Shown here one piece after another: positions 19,024 to 26,843 of a DNA stretch of 37,296 nt; within the stretch, counting starts at the first letter, position 1, and every line of letters begins with the position of its first letter. The DNA lies in assembly GCA_021296215.1 (NCBI GenBank), contig JAGWBA010000015.1, forward strand, positions 1-37,296, written 5' to 3'. Position numbers and translations under genes: made by a program. The notes below the pieces were generated by a model. That model worked only from the letters and a program-made list of their open reading frames with translations. It was not told the origin of the DNA and ran no database searches. This DNA comes from Flavobacteriales bacterium (lineage in GTDB: Bacteria > Bacteroidota > Bacteroidia > Flavobacteriales > ECT2AJA-044).

Positions 19024-19911
19024 TTAGTGGCCCCGTGGATGGGCCTGGTTGTACACCTTTTTTAAATGTTCCACCGAATGGTGCGTATACACCTGGGTGG
19101 CCGAAAGATTAGCGTGCCCTAGAAGTTCCTTGATGGCACTGAGCTCCGCCCCCGCATTTAGAAGGTGAGTTGCGAAACTGTGGCGCAACACGTGGGGACT
19201 CTTCTTTTCTACACTGCTAACATAGCTAAGATAGCGATTGACCACCCGATACACAAGCTTCGGATATAGTTTTTTACCCTTCTGAGTAAGCAATAATTCT
19301 TCGGCCTCAACGGCCCGATGCAGCCCTTCTTTTTCCCGCTGATAATCCTCAATGGCTTTGGCCAATTCGGTCTGAATGGGAATCATCCTCTCTTTGTTTC
19401 GCTTGCCCAATACCTTGAGCTGCCCACGACCCAAATCCACATCCCGCTCGAGCAAACCGATCAATTCAGCTCTACGCATTCCGGTGTGATACAACAACAT
19501 CACGATCAACCTGTCGCGAACCCCTTCATACCCATCCTCAAAAAAACGCTGATCCAGCAACGCCCCCAGATCCTCTTCAGGGACCACGACCGGAAGCCTT
19601 TTTCGCACTTTAGGCGTTTGTAGCTGAGCGGTCGGATTCTTATCAATAACCCCCTCGTGCAATAGAAACTTGTAAAACGTCTTTAACGACGTCGCCTTGC
19701 GCTGTACGCTCCGAGGCTCATAATTCTCATTCATCAGCGATACTATCCAAGAACGAACCATAGGACCGCGGACATCCATCAAGTCCTCGTTCTCATATAC
19801 CGCCAACAAAAACTCTTTAAATTGATCCAAATCGGTCCGATACGCCCTTAACGTGTGCTCACTGTAACGCCGTTCGTGACTCAAATGGTCGAAAAAGGAT
19901 GCCTCATTCAT
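19024..19911 (-). CDS. xerC: Tyrosine recombinase XerC/XerD
   Basis: 295 aa, full length. The N-terminal SAM-like core-binding domain spans about 1-85 (SHERRYSEHTLRAYRTDLDQ), followed by the catalytic domain. The catalytic residues are all present: R146 in HTGMRRAEL, K170, H240 and R243 in HVLRHSFATHLL, H266 in LGHANLSATQ, and nucleophile Y275 in VYTH. It resolves chromosome dimers at dif. No mobile-element context is seen, so it is the housekeeping enzyme. The rpsU terminator ends about 10 bases before its start codon, so expression depends on read-through or on a promoter inside that region. Confidence 0.93.
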   Translation of the reverse strand: MNEASFFDHLSHERRYSEHTLRAYRTDLDQFKEFLLAVYENEDLMDVRGPMVRSWIVSLMNENYEPRSVQRKATSLKTFYKFLLHEGVIDKNPTAQLQTPKVRKRLPVVVPEEDLGALLDQRFFEDGYEGVRDRLIVMLLYHTGMRRAELIGLLERDVDLGRGQLKVLGKRNKERMIPIQTELAKAIEDYQREKEGLHRAVEAEELLLTQKGKKLYPKLVYRVVNRYLSYVSSVEKKSPHVLRHSFATHLLNAGAELSAIKELLGHANLSATQVYTHHSVEHLKKVYNQAHPRGH

Positions 19912-19923
19912 TCCCTACAAGAT

Positions 19924-19954
19924 AAAAAAAGCCCGTCCATAAATTGGACGGGCT
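19924..19954 (-). terminator. Rho-independent terminator of rpsU
   Basis: The perfect ten-pair stem agcccgtcca (19930-19939) / tggacgggct (19945-19954) has a five-base loop and is followed on the minus strand by T7. It lies directly after rpsU and just before xerC. Confidence 0.9.
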
Positions 19955-19981
19955 GTAAATATCGTAATTGGGGGAGTCGAC

Positions 19982-20176
19982 TTATGCCTCTTCCTGATCC
20001 CGCAACGTCTGAATGTAAGCGGCTTTCAATACCTGCTCACGACGCTGAACAGAGGGCTTGGTGAATTGCTTGCGACGACGCAATTCGCGCATAGCACCAG
20101 TACGATCGAATTTACGCTTGTAGCGCTTCAACGCTCGATCGATGTTCTCTCCATCTTTTACCGGAATGATGATCAT
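19982..20176 (-). CDS. rpsU: Small ribosomal subunit protein bS21
   Basis: 64 aa, MIIIPVKDGENIDRALKRYK then KRKFDRTGAMRELRRRKQF, the standard bS21 sequence. It binds near the 3' end of 16S rRNA. In Flavobacteriia bS21 helps hide the anti-Shine-Dalgarno, and rpsU is one of the few genes with a real Shine-Dalgarno, which allows feedback control. That pattern is visible here: GGAG at 20188-20185, eight bases before the ATG, while most neighbours have none. The gene has its own promoter (20213-20243) and terminator (19924-19954), so it is a single-gene unit. Confidence 0.96.
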   Translation of the reverse strand: MIIIPVKDGENIDRALKRYKRKFDRTGAMRELRRRKQFTKPSVQRREQVLKAAYIQTLRDQEEA

Positions 20177-20190
20177 ATGTCTAGCTCCAT
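20177..20190 (-). promoter_or_regulatory. Shine-Dalgarno of rpsU, inside a five-codon mini-ORF
   Basis: The minus strand reads ATGGAGCTAGACATATGA. GGAG (20188-20185) is a Shine-Dalgarno at eight bases from the rpsU ATG. It is itself part of an ATG GAG CTA GAC ATA TGA frame whose stop overlaps the rpsU start by ATGA. The Shine-Dalgarno is well supported; translation of the mini-ORF is speculative. Confidence 0.65.
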
Positions 20191-20212
20191 TATTATCTGA
20201 ATTTTAGGGCTG

Positions 20213-20243
20213 CAAATGTACAACCTTTTTAATTCCTATCAAA
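20213..20243 (-). promoter_or_regulatory. Bacteroidota-type promoter of rpsU
   Basis: On the minus strand TTTG (20243-20240), 19 bases, TACATTTG (20220-20213). Both elements match the Bacteroidota housekeeping consensus at the right spacing. The promoter begins right after the stop codon of the acyl-CoA dehydrogenase gene. The leader is about 30 bases. Confidence 0.75.
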
Positions 20244-21383
20244 TTACTTCATTAAATGTTTCGAGATCACCAGTTTCTGTATTTCACTGGTCCCCTCGCC
20301 GATCGTACAGAGCTTGCAATCGCGGTAGAACTTCTCTACCGGGAAGTCCTTTGTAAATCCATATCCACCATGGATCTGCACGGCTTCATTGGCAACGCGT
20401 ACACATACCTCACTAGAGAAATACTTGGCCATGGCTCCGGAAACCGTTACCCGCTCGCCTCGATCCTTCTGAGCTCCGGCTTGATAGGTCAACAGCTCCG
20501 AGGCTTCGATCTCAGTGGCCATATCGGCGATCTTGAATGCGATCGCCTGAAACTTAGCAATGGGTTTTCCGAACTGTTCCCGTTCCTTGGCGTATTTCAC
20601 CGCGTGGTCATAAGCTCCCTTAGCCAATCCGACGGATAACGCCGCAATGCTGATTCGGCCTCCATCCAGCACTTTCATAGCCTGAACGAATCCGTCGCCT
20701 TCCTCTCCGATCATGTTCTTATGCAGAACGCGACAATTCTCAAATATAAGTTCCGTGGTCTCGCTGGCTCTCATGCCCAACTTGTCTTCTTTTCGTCCGG
20801 CCGAGAACCCAGGTGTACCCTTCTCTACGGCAAAGGCCGTCATCCCATGACTATCGCCTTTCTCACCCGTTCGAACGATCACAACGGCAATGTCACCCGA
20901 CTTACCGTGGGTAATGAAGTTCTTACTTCCATTGATGACCCATTCGTCGCCATCGCGCACCGCCGTGGTGTTCATTCCTCCCGCATCACTTCCCGTTCCA
21001 ACCTCGGTCAAGCCCCAGGCACCGATCCACTCTCCCGTGGCCAGTTTAGGAAGCCATTTTTTCTTTTGATCCTCACTAGCGTGGTATAGAATGTGGCCAG
21101 TGCATAGCGAATTGTGCGCGGCAACACTCAACCCGATGGATGGGTCGACCCGGCCGATCTCCGAAACAACGGTGATGTATTCATCGTAGGTAAGTCCCGA
21201 TCCCCCGTATTCCTGCGGAACCAGAACGCCCAACATACCCAGTTCGCCGAGTTTCTTCATGACGCCGACCGGAAAATGCTGCGCCTCATCCCATTCCATG
21301 ATATGGGGCTCTATTTCGCGCTTGCAAAAATCGCGAAGGGTCTCCACGATCATCTTTCGCGTTTCTGATAATTCAATGCTCAT
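20244..21383 (-). CDS. Acyl-CoA dehydrogenase
   Basis: 379 aa, short/medium-chain type. The FAD-binding signature is GAWGLTEVGTGSDAGGMNTT, and WVINGSKNFITHG is present. The second signature runs AVQIHGGYGFTKDFPVEKFY and ends CTIGEGTSEIQKLVISKHL. The catalytic base is expected at E363 in GEGTSEIQ. It oxidises an acyl-CoA to the trans-2-enoyl-CoA with electron transfer to ETF, in fatty acid or branched-chain amino acid breakdown. Chain length cannot be told from sequence. It lies 34 bases after apt, with no obvious functional link. Confidence 0.92.
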   Translation of the reverse strand: MSIELSETRKMIVETLRDFCKREIEPHIMEWDEAQHFPVGVMKKLGELGMLGVLVPQEYGGSGLTYDEYITVVSEIGRVDPSIGLSVAAHNSLCTGHILYHASEDQKKKWLPKLATGEWIGAWGLTEVGTGSDAGGMNTTAVRDGDEWVINGSKNFITHGKSGDIAVVIVRTGEKGDSHGMTAFAVEKGTPGFSAGRKEDKLGMRASETTELIFENCRVLHKNMIGEEGDGFVQAMKVLDGGRISIAALSVGLAKGAYDHAVKYAKEREQFGKPIAKFQAIAFKIADMATEIEASELLTYQAGAQKDRGERVTVSGAMAKYFSSEVCVRVANEAVQIHGGYGFTKDFPVEKFYRDCKLCTIGEGTSEIQKLVISKHLMK

Positions 21384-21417
21384 TGTGTAGTGTGATTTTA
21401 TAACTCGCTTCCTCTGA

Positions 21418-21945
21418 TCAATAAGAGATCAAGGTATGTATACTTCCGCTGTACTTCCTCAGAACTTCATCGCCCCCGAGAAAGTTCAAGGCAATGATGA
21501 AACTAAAACCGGCCACGTCGGCATCGAGGCGTTTAAGCAGCTCAGCCGCAGCCGCAGCCGTTCCGCCCGTAGCTAACAAATCGTCGTGGATAAGCACCCG
21601 GTCACCCGGCTGTATCGCATCAGTATGGATCTCTAGAGTGGCCGATCCGTACTCGAGCTCATAGCTGTGTTCGATCTTGTCATAGGGTAACTTACCCGCC
21701 TTGCGAATCGGGACAAAAGGTATGTTCAAGGCATCGGCCAAGGTCATGCCGAACAAAAAGCCTCGACTTTCAATGCCCGCGATCGCGTCGATCTCCCAAT
21801 CCGACAATGCCTCAAGGAGGTGATCCAAGACCGCTTTACGGGCCTTAGCATGCCCGAGTAGGGGCGTAATATCGCGGAACAGAATGCCCGGCTTCGGGAA
21901 GTCGGGTACCGCTCGAATATGATTCTCAATTTGTTCTAATGTCAT
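21418..21945 (-). CDS. apt: Adenine phosphoribosyltransferase
   Basis: 175 aa. N-terminal IRAVPDFPKPGILFRDITPL, AIAGIESRGFLFG, IPFVPIRKAGKLP, and the PRPP loop VLIHDDLLATGGTA (117-130). It makes AMP from adenine and PRPP in the purine salvage pathway. Its ATG overlaps the stop of the upstream helix-hairpin-helix gene (ATGA), which suggests translational coupling. Confidence 0.96.
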   Translation of the reverse strand: MTLEQIENHIRAVPDFPKPGILFRDITPLLGHAKARKAVLDHLLEALSDWEIDAIAGIESRGFLFGMTLADALNIPFVPIRKAGKLPYDKIEHSYELEYGSATLEIHTDAIQPGDRVLIHDDLLATGGTAAAAAELLKRLDADVAGFSFIIALNFLGGDEVLRKYSGSIHTLISY

Positions 21946-22643
21946 TGTACCGATAAATAGGGTACAATTTTACGGAATATCGAGTCGGTCATCAAATAGC
22001 CGTCGCGAACTTCTTCTACGTTTGTGAATCCCCCAACCCGTTCTCGATATCGCACCCATTCCGCGGCCATGGCCGGAGCTATATACGGGTGCCTCCAAAA
22101 ACGCGATATGGTATCGCGATTCAAGTAGAGTGAATCGAGTGGCGCACGGTCTTCGATAACGCGGTCGAACCAAATTCCGGTGGTGTCGATCCCGTACACT
22201 TCACCAAGCTGCTCTTTTGCGGCATAGCCCCCGAGTAATGCCCGATATTTGAGTATCCTCCTCGAGAATGCCGGCCCGATACCCGGAAGTGCTTCCCACG
22301 CAAAGGTGTCGGTTTCGTTTAGGAGAACCCTGAAGACTTCCCGTTTGCTATCGCGGGTTCTATCCTCGGCCATGGATCGGGTTGCGTTTGCGGATAAACC
22401 GTTCGAGCCGGGCTTGTTTTTGAAGGGGTCCCTCTCGGGACGATGGGTGCCTTTGGCGGCACCTTCAGCCACGCGGATGGTGTCGTATATAACGAGGCGG
22501 TGTTCATCGCGCCGTTGAGGCGCAAATATGGATTTGGAAAAGTAACCTACTCCCTCAACGATCAGGAGCAAGGCCATAAGGGTCAGGAGGGCGAGGCGTT
22601 CGCGTTTTGAAAACGATTGAACTCGCCGTGTATGTAAGGGCAT
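21942..22643 (-). CDS. Membrane-anchored helix-hairpin-helix protein (ComEA-like domains)
   Basis: 233 aa. A basic start (MPLHTRRVQSFSKRER), one membrane segment at about 18-36, a polar low-conservation linker to about 100, then two helix-hairpin-helix units: WEALPGIGPAFSRRILKYRA (116-135) and HPYIAPAMAAEWVRYRERVG (185-204). The second lacks part of the glycine pattern. ComEA-like HhH domains bind DNA without sequence specificity. In Bacteroidota this gene is widespread and usually annotated only by domain; a role in DNA uptake is possible but not shown. It overlaps apt by four bases and lies six bases after the symporter gene. Confidence 0.8.
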   Translation of the reverse strand: MPLHTRRVQSFSKRERLALLTLMALLLIVEGVGYFSKSIFAPQRRDEHRLVIYDTIRVAEGAAKGTHRPERDPFKNKPGSNGLSANATRSMAEDRTRDSKREVFRVLLNETDTFAWEALPGIGPAFSRRILKYRALLGGYAAKEQLGEVYGIDTTGIWFDRVIEDRAPLDSLYLNRDTISRFWRHPYIAPAMAAEWVRYRERVGGFTNVEEVRDGYLMTDSIFRKIVPYLSVQ

Positions 22644-22649
22644 AAGCGC

Positions 22650-24470
22650 TTAATTTGCGCGCCGCTTCTTCTCTTTTTCAGGTGTCGTGAAAATCTCTCC
22701 GGCCTTGAGGGCCTTGAGGTACGAACGTAGATCGGACCGCACTTCCCCGCTCAACAGCAGAAGTCCAAGGATATTGGGGAAAGCCATGGCTAAGATCATC
22801 ATGTCGGAGAAATCGATGACAGCACCCAAACTCACTGACGAGCCGATGATGATGAAGATAAGGAAAATGAACTTGTAGGCCAATTCGGTTCGCTTGTTTT
22901 CACCGAGAAGGAAAGTCCAAGCCTTGAGTCCGTAATAGCTCCAACTGATCATGGTACTGAAGGCGAATAGGAAAATCGCGATCACCAGTACCATGGGGAA
23001 CCATGAGATCACCGTACCGAAAGCATCGGAGGTCAGTTGCGCACCTGCGACATCGGTGACCAAGTGTTTATCGGTAAAGATCAGTACGAGGGCCGTGAGG
23101 GTACAAACTACTACGGTGTCGATGAATGGTTCGAGCAATGCCACAAAACCTTCGGCTACCGGGAATTTCGTTTTGGCCGCGGAGTGAGCTATCGCTGCTG
23201 ATCCAACTCCCGCCTCATTTGAGAAGGCCGCTCGTCGGAACCCTAGAATAAGCACACCAATGAATCCACCTCGAAGAGCTTCGGCGTTGAACGCACCGTT
23301 GTAGATCGCCATAAAGGCGCTGTTGACCTGGTGAATGTTTCGGAAAATGATGATAAGGGCAGCGACAACGTACAGCGCCGCCATGAAAGGAACGATCTTT
23401 TCGGTTACGCGGGCTATGGACTTGATACCTCCGATGATCACGATACCCACCAAGATGGCCAAGATGACGCCAAAGTAAGGCCCTGCACCTTGAAGGGTCG
23501 AAAACTCACCCGATAGTTGTTCGTAGGCTTGATTGGCCTGGAACATGTTTCCACCTCCAAATGAAGCTCCGACCGCGAGTAGGGCGAAGATCACGGCCAA
23601 CACCTTTCCGAGTCCGCCCATGTTACGTCTGGCCAGACCTTTGCGCAGATAGTGCATTGGACCTCCGGATACCGATCCATCTTCGTTAATGTTACGGTAT
23701 TTAACCCCTAGGGTACATTCCACGAATTTGGAGGACATCCCCAGAAGTCCGGCAATGATCATCCAAAAAGTAGCACCTGGGCCACCCAAAGAAATGGCCA
23801 CTGCTACACTGGCAATATTTCCGAGTCCGACCGTAGCTGATACAGCCGTTGCGAGCGCTTGAAAATGCGTTACTTCACCTGGAGCATTGGGTTCGTCGTG
23901 CTTTCCGCGAGCCAATGCTACGGCATGTCGAAATCCGCGAATATTGATGAAGCCCATCTTCAACGTGAAGAAAAGTGCTCCAAAGACCAGCCAGATCACA
24001 ATGAATGGAATGGACTTGGTTCGAATTGTCCCGTTTGGGTTGCGTACGACATTTCCATTGTCGTCGTAGATCCTGTTATCGTATAAATTGAGAGCAGCAA
24101 ATGGGTCTCCCAAAAGAACACTATCTAATGCGTTTACGATCGGAGTGAACGCACCATTGAATTTTTCAGCAATACTCTCTGTCGGAATTTCGATATTTTC
24201 AGTGACCTCATTCCCGGAGGCATCGACCACCCTTACCGAATGAGGAATCCCCTCAGTTAATCCGTAGGCGAATCTCCTGGTTGTATCGGTACCGGCGTTG
24301 CTCCAATAGTAATGGTAGGGCTCTTGTCCACCGAATACCGTTATTTCTACCTCACCGTCGTTGATCTCCTTGCTCGGATTAGTCACCACTACCCTTTCGA
24401 TGGTAAGTGCAGCTTGACCAAAAGTTAGAACAGAAAGCAGCATAAGTGCTGCGGCGAGTAGATTCTTCAT
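22650..24470 (-). CDS. Sodium:alanine symporter (AGCS family) with an N-terminal extracytoplasmic domain
   Basis: 606 aa, over 100 more than a usual AGCS protein. Residues 1-20 are a signal peptide. About 21-95 look like a SprB-type or Ig-like repeat ([20 protein letters not shown], then VRVVDASGN). The transporter follows from about 105, with membrane segments from 153. The AGCS signature is [20 protein letters not shown] (229-248), preceded by [19 protein letters not shown] proteins import alanine or glycine with Na+. The extra domain should lie outside the inner membrane; its role is unknown. The end [20 protein letters not shown] is cytoplasmic. It is 57 bases downstream of the reductase gene. 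Confidence 0.88.
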   Translation of the reverse strand: MKNLLAAALMLLSVLTFGQAALTIERVVVTNPSKEINDGEVEITVFGGQEPYHYYWSNAGTDTTRRFAYGLTEGIPHSVRVVDASGNEVTENIEIPTESIAEKFNGAFTPIVNALDSVLLGDPFAALNLYDNRIYDDNGNVVRNPNGTIRTKSIPFIVIWLVFGALFFTLKMGFINIRGFRHAVALARGKHDEPNAPGEVTHFQALATAVSATVGLGNIASVAVAISLGGPGATFWMIIAGLLGMSSKFVECTLGVKYRNINEDGSVSGGPMHYLRKGLARRNMGGLGKVLAVIFALLAVGASFGGGNMFQANQAYEQLSGEFSTLQGAGPYFGVILAILVGIVIIGGIKSIARVTEKIVPFMAALYVVAALIIIFRNIHQVNSAFMAIYNGAFNAEALRGGFIGVLILGFRRAAFSNEAGVGSAAIAHSAAKTKFPVAEGFVALLEPFIDTVVVCTLTALVLIFTDKHLVTDVAGAQLTSDAFGTVISWFPMVLVIAIFLFAFSTMISWSYYGLKAWTFLLGENKRTELAYKFIFLIFIIIGSSVSLGAVIDFSDMMILAMAFPNILGLLLLSGEVRSDLRSYLKALKAGEIFTTPEKEKKRRAN

Positions 24471-24527
24471 ACCTGTGGTTTAATGAGTCACAATAATCGA
24501 GAAAAATAGGACGGTGACCAAATAGCT

Positions 24528-25424
24528 TTAGCCTAGTTGCTCTTGAACCAAGGCCAAGCCTTGCTCAAAACTGTGCGGTTGGTATCCCAGAAGGGATCTT
24601 GCCTTATCGATATAAAAGCCCGTTCGCGGCGGGCGTTGGGCCCTCTGATTGAGGCCTGTGGAAGTCACGGGCGTAACCTGTCCGGTATCGACACCGTAGA
24701 ACTTACCTACCCTTTCGACCAGTTCGTAGATCGACATAAAATCGTCACCGGAAATATGGAACACCCCTTGAGTTCCTTTTTTAGCGCATAGGAAACAACC
24801 CATGGCCAGATCTTCGGCGAGGGTTGGAGTTCTAAATTGATCGTTCACAATATTCAAGGGGTCGCCTTTTTCAAGAGCCCCCTTGGCCCATAGAACGATA
24901 TTCGATCTACTCATATCATCGGCTACACCATAAACGAGTACTGTACGTAGAATAGACCAAGGGCATTTCGCATTCTTGACTATCTCTTCGCCGCGCAGTT
25001 TAGAAACGCCGTAATAGATAACAGGATTCGGATCGTCCTCCTCGCGATAGGGACCATCCGTTCCATCGAAAATAAAGTCTGTAGAAACGTGGATCAAATG
25101 GGCGTCAATCTGCTCGCATACTTCAACGAGGTACTCGACCGCGCGCACGTTCAAGGCGTCACAGCCTTCTTTATCGTCTTCGCAGGCATCGACATTTGTC
25201 ATCGCCGCGGTATTAATGACTACATCGGGCTCGTGACCGTACATGACCTCGAAAACTTGATCTTTGTTGGTAATATCCAGTGATCCGTAAACATATCCCT
25301 CTTTGAGCTTGGTTCGGTTTTCACCACGAGATGTGGCGACCAGCTCTACGCCGGGGTCTTTGGAAACAAGATGGATGATCTTTTGTCCTAAGAGGCCATT
25401 CGAACCCGTGATCAATATCTTCAT
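24528..25424 (-). CDS. NAD(P)-dependent reductase, dTDP-4-dehydrorhamnose reductase-like (RmlD family)
   Basis: 298 aa, extended short-chain dehydrogenase. The Rossmann glycine motif is GSNGLLGQ (7-14), DVVINTAAMTNVDACE (67-82) is typical of RmlD, STDFIFDG precedes EEDDPNPVIYYG, and the catalytic pair is Y138/K142 (YGVSK). RmlD makes dTDP-L-rhamnose, but the other rml genes are not nearby. A stand-alone sugar-nucleotide reductase is an equally good description. Its ATG overlaps the stop of a 54-codon gene (25421-25585), so it is probably translated by coupling. Confidence 0.85.
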   Translation of the reverse strand: MKILITGSNGLLGQKIIHLVSKDPGVELVATSRGENRTKLKEGYVYGSLDITNKDQVFEVMYGHEPDVVINTAAMTNVDACEDDKEGCDALNVRAVEYLVEVCEQIDAHLIHVSTDFIFDGTDGPYREEDDPNPVIYYGVSKLRGEEIVKNAKCPWSILRTVLVYGVADDMSRSNIVLWAKGALEKGDPLNIVNDQFRTPTLAEDLAMGCFLCAKKGTQGVFHISGDDFMSIYELVERVGKFYGVDTGQVTPVTSTGLNQRAQRPPRTGFYIDKARSLLGYQPHSFEQGLALVQEQLG

Positions 25425-25585
25425 TTTACCAGTTTTTTGGCTTCATTAATGCGAGGATGAGGTACACCTGGAGATCCTACCCCCAACAGGGTGACGATGA
25501 TCCAACCAAGTAGCATTCCGGAGACATCCAATTCGGATCGATCAGCGAGCCACGCGCAAACTCCTAGTAGTTTTGGTTCGGTCAT
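25421..25585 (-). CDS. 54-aa PspC-like membrane protein
   Basis: A small frame that begins MTEPKLLGVCAWLADRSELD and continues with one hydrophobic segment (GMLLGWIIVTLLGVG). It resembles the first half of a PspC domain (pattern xGVCxxLAxxxxhDxxxhR..hhhhhTLLG). Its ATG overlaps the stop of the K+ channel gene (ATGA), and its TGA overlaps the ATG of the reductase gene (ATGA). Coupling at both ends is strong evidence that it is real. It is the second PspC-like gene in this operon. The usual PspC role is in envelope stress response; the role of this short form is not known. Confidence 0.7.
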   Translation of the reverse strand: MTEPKLLGVCAWLADRSELDVSGMLLGWIIVTLLGVGSPGVPHPRINEAKKLVK

Positions 25586-26610
25586 GAGTATTCGTTTTTA
25601 TCCAGTTTGAACAGGTTATTCAATTTGTTGATTTGCTCAGGAACACCGAGTACGAAAAGCTTCGAATTCGGAACGAGCTTGGTATTCGCGTCCGGATTGA
25701 TGACGTACTCGCCTTCCGGAGTTTTGAATCCAATAACGTTACACCCCGTAACATTTCTGATCCCGAGTTCGATGAGCGACTTCATTTGGTACTGTTCCGG
25801 GATCTCATCAACGGGCACTTCTTCCAAATTGATTGCTGCGCTTCCCTCCACTGATATGTGATCCAAAAACTCAACCACATCCGGAGTGACCACCAAGGAG
25901 GCCATATGGGCCCCTCCCACTTTGTCGGGCATGATCACATTATTCGCTCCGGCTGCTTTGAACTTTCGCTCGCTGTTCTCACTCGAAGCACGTGCTATGA
26001 CCGTCATATTTTTATTCAGTTCACGGGCCGAAAGAACCACAAAAAGGTTCTCGGCATCAGAAGGCAATGTGGTGATCAGGGCACTCGCCTTTTCAACGCC
26101 CGCTTGCTCTAATACACCATCTCGTGTACTGTCACCATGAATAACTGCAATACCTTCGGTTTTGAGACGCTCGACCCGCTCTTCATCGCGCTCGATCACC
26201 ACAAAATCCTTTCCGTAAGCTCGTAGCTTTTTTATGGCTTGTCGGCCATTTCGGCCATAACCACACACGACGACATGATCTTTCAACTTGTTCACTTTCT
26301 TTCGAACTTGACGGTCAATGAGTGCTTTGCGCAGATCGCCATTCAGCAGGCTTTGACTAAGCACGGTGACGGCATAAGCAAAAGTACCAAAACTGGTGAT
26401 GATTAAGGATATCGTGAAAATCCTACCTCCTTGGGACAACGTCTTTACCTCGGCAAAACCCACAGTAGAAACAGTAATGATCGTCATGTAGAGCGCATCG
26501 ACAAAGGAGAATTTCTCGATCGCCATAAAGCCCACAACGCCGATGATCACTCCCCCGAATAAAAAAGCAAGGGTAATGCGTATGCGCGAATAAAAAGACT
26601 GAGTATTCAA
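25582..26610 (-). CDS. Two-TM potassium channel with RCK (TrkA-N/TrkA-C) domains
   Basis: 342 aa from a TTG at 26610; the in-frame codons upstream contain a TAG. TM1 is about 13-31, the pore loop is TIITVSTVGFAEV (43-55), and TM2 is about 64-87. An RCK N domain with the nucleotide motif GYGRNG (117-122) follows, then D and E at the end of beta-2 (VVIERDEERV), and a TrkA-C domain at about 245-338. The filter is TVGF-AE rather than TVGYGD; related Bacteroidota channels carry similar variants, but ion selectivity is not certain. It lies between PspC-domain genes, eight bases after one and overlapping the other. Confidence 0.85.
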   Translation of the reverse strand: MNTQSFYSRIRITLAFLFGGVIIGVVGFMAIEKFSFVDALYMTIITVSTVGFAEVKTLSQGGRIFTISLIITSFGTFAYAVTVLSQSLLNGDLRKALIDRQVRKKVNKLKDHVVVCGYGRNGRQAIKKLRAYGKDFVVIERDEERVERLKTEGIAVIHGDSTRDGVLEQAGVEKASALITTLPSDAENLFVVLSARELNKNMTVIARASSENSERKFKAAGANNVIMPDKVGGAHMASLVVTPDVVEFLDHISVEGSAAINLEEVPVDEIPEQYQMKSLIELGIRNVTGCNVIGFKTPEGEYVINPDANTKLVPNSKLFVLGVPEQINKLNNLFKLDKNEYS

Positions 26611-26618
26611 GGTCTAAA

Positions 26619-26840
26619 TTATAGATCGAACACAGATACTTTACGCTGCAAAAGATAATCTTTTGTGCGCATCATAAAGGCAAGTGTTAGATACAAAATA
26701 ACAGGAGAGCCGAATGTGGCAAAAGAAGTGTAGATAAAAAACAAGCGAACTAAATCTGCTCGAACACCTATACGCTGCCCCAGACGGCTCGACACTTCAA
26801 AGCCGTTTTTTTCAAAAAAGGAACGTATTCTCTCGATCAT
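26619..26840 (-). CDS. PspC domain protein
   Basis: 73 aa. MIERIRSFFEKNGFEVSSRL, then GQRIGVRADLVRLFFIYTSF and a hydrophobic stretch SPVILYLTLAFMM. This is a short PspC domain: a DxxxVR(L)xF motif followed by a membrane hairpin. Short stand-alone PspC proteins are common in Flavobacteriales and usually called PspC family transcriptional regulator, though the DNA-binding role is not shown. It starts three bases after DUF2851 and ends eight bases before the channel gene, so it is inside the operon. Confidence 0.75.
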   Translation of the reverse strand: MIERIRSFFEKNGFEVSSRLGQRIGVRADLVRLFFIYTSFATFGSPVILYLTLAFMMRTKDYLLQRKVSVFDL

Positions 26841-26843
26841 GTT

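Noticed and set aside
19024-19911. xerC as integrase of a mobile element
   Set aside because: The protein has the housekeeping XerC/D length and motifs; no attachment-site repeats, phage genes or tRNA duplication are seen around it.
24471-24527. TATTTTTC upstream of the symporter as a promoter
   Set aside because: The last base of the -7 element does not match, and the nearest TTTG is only ten bases away.
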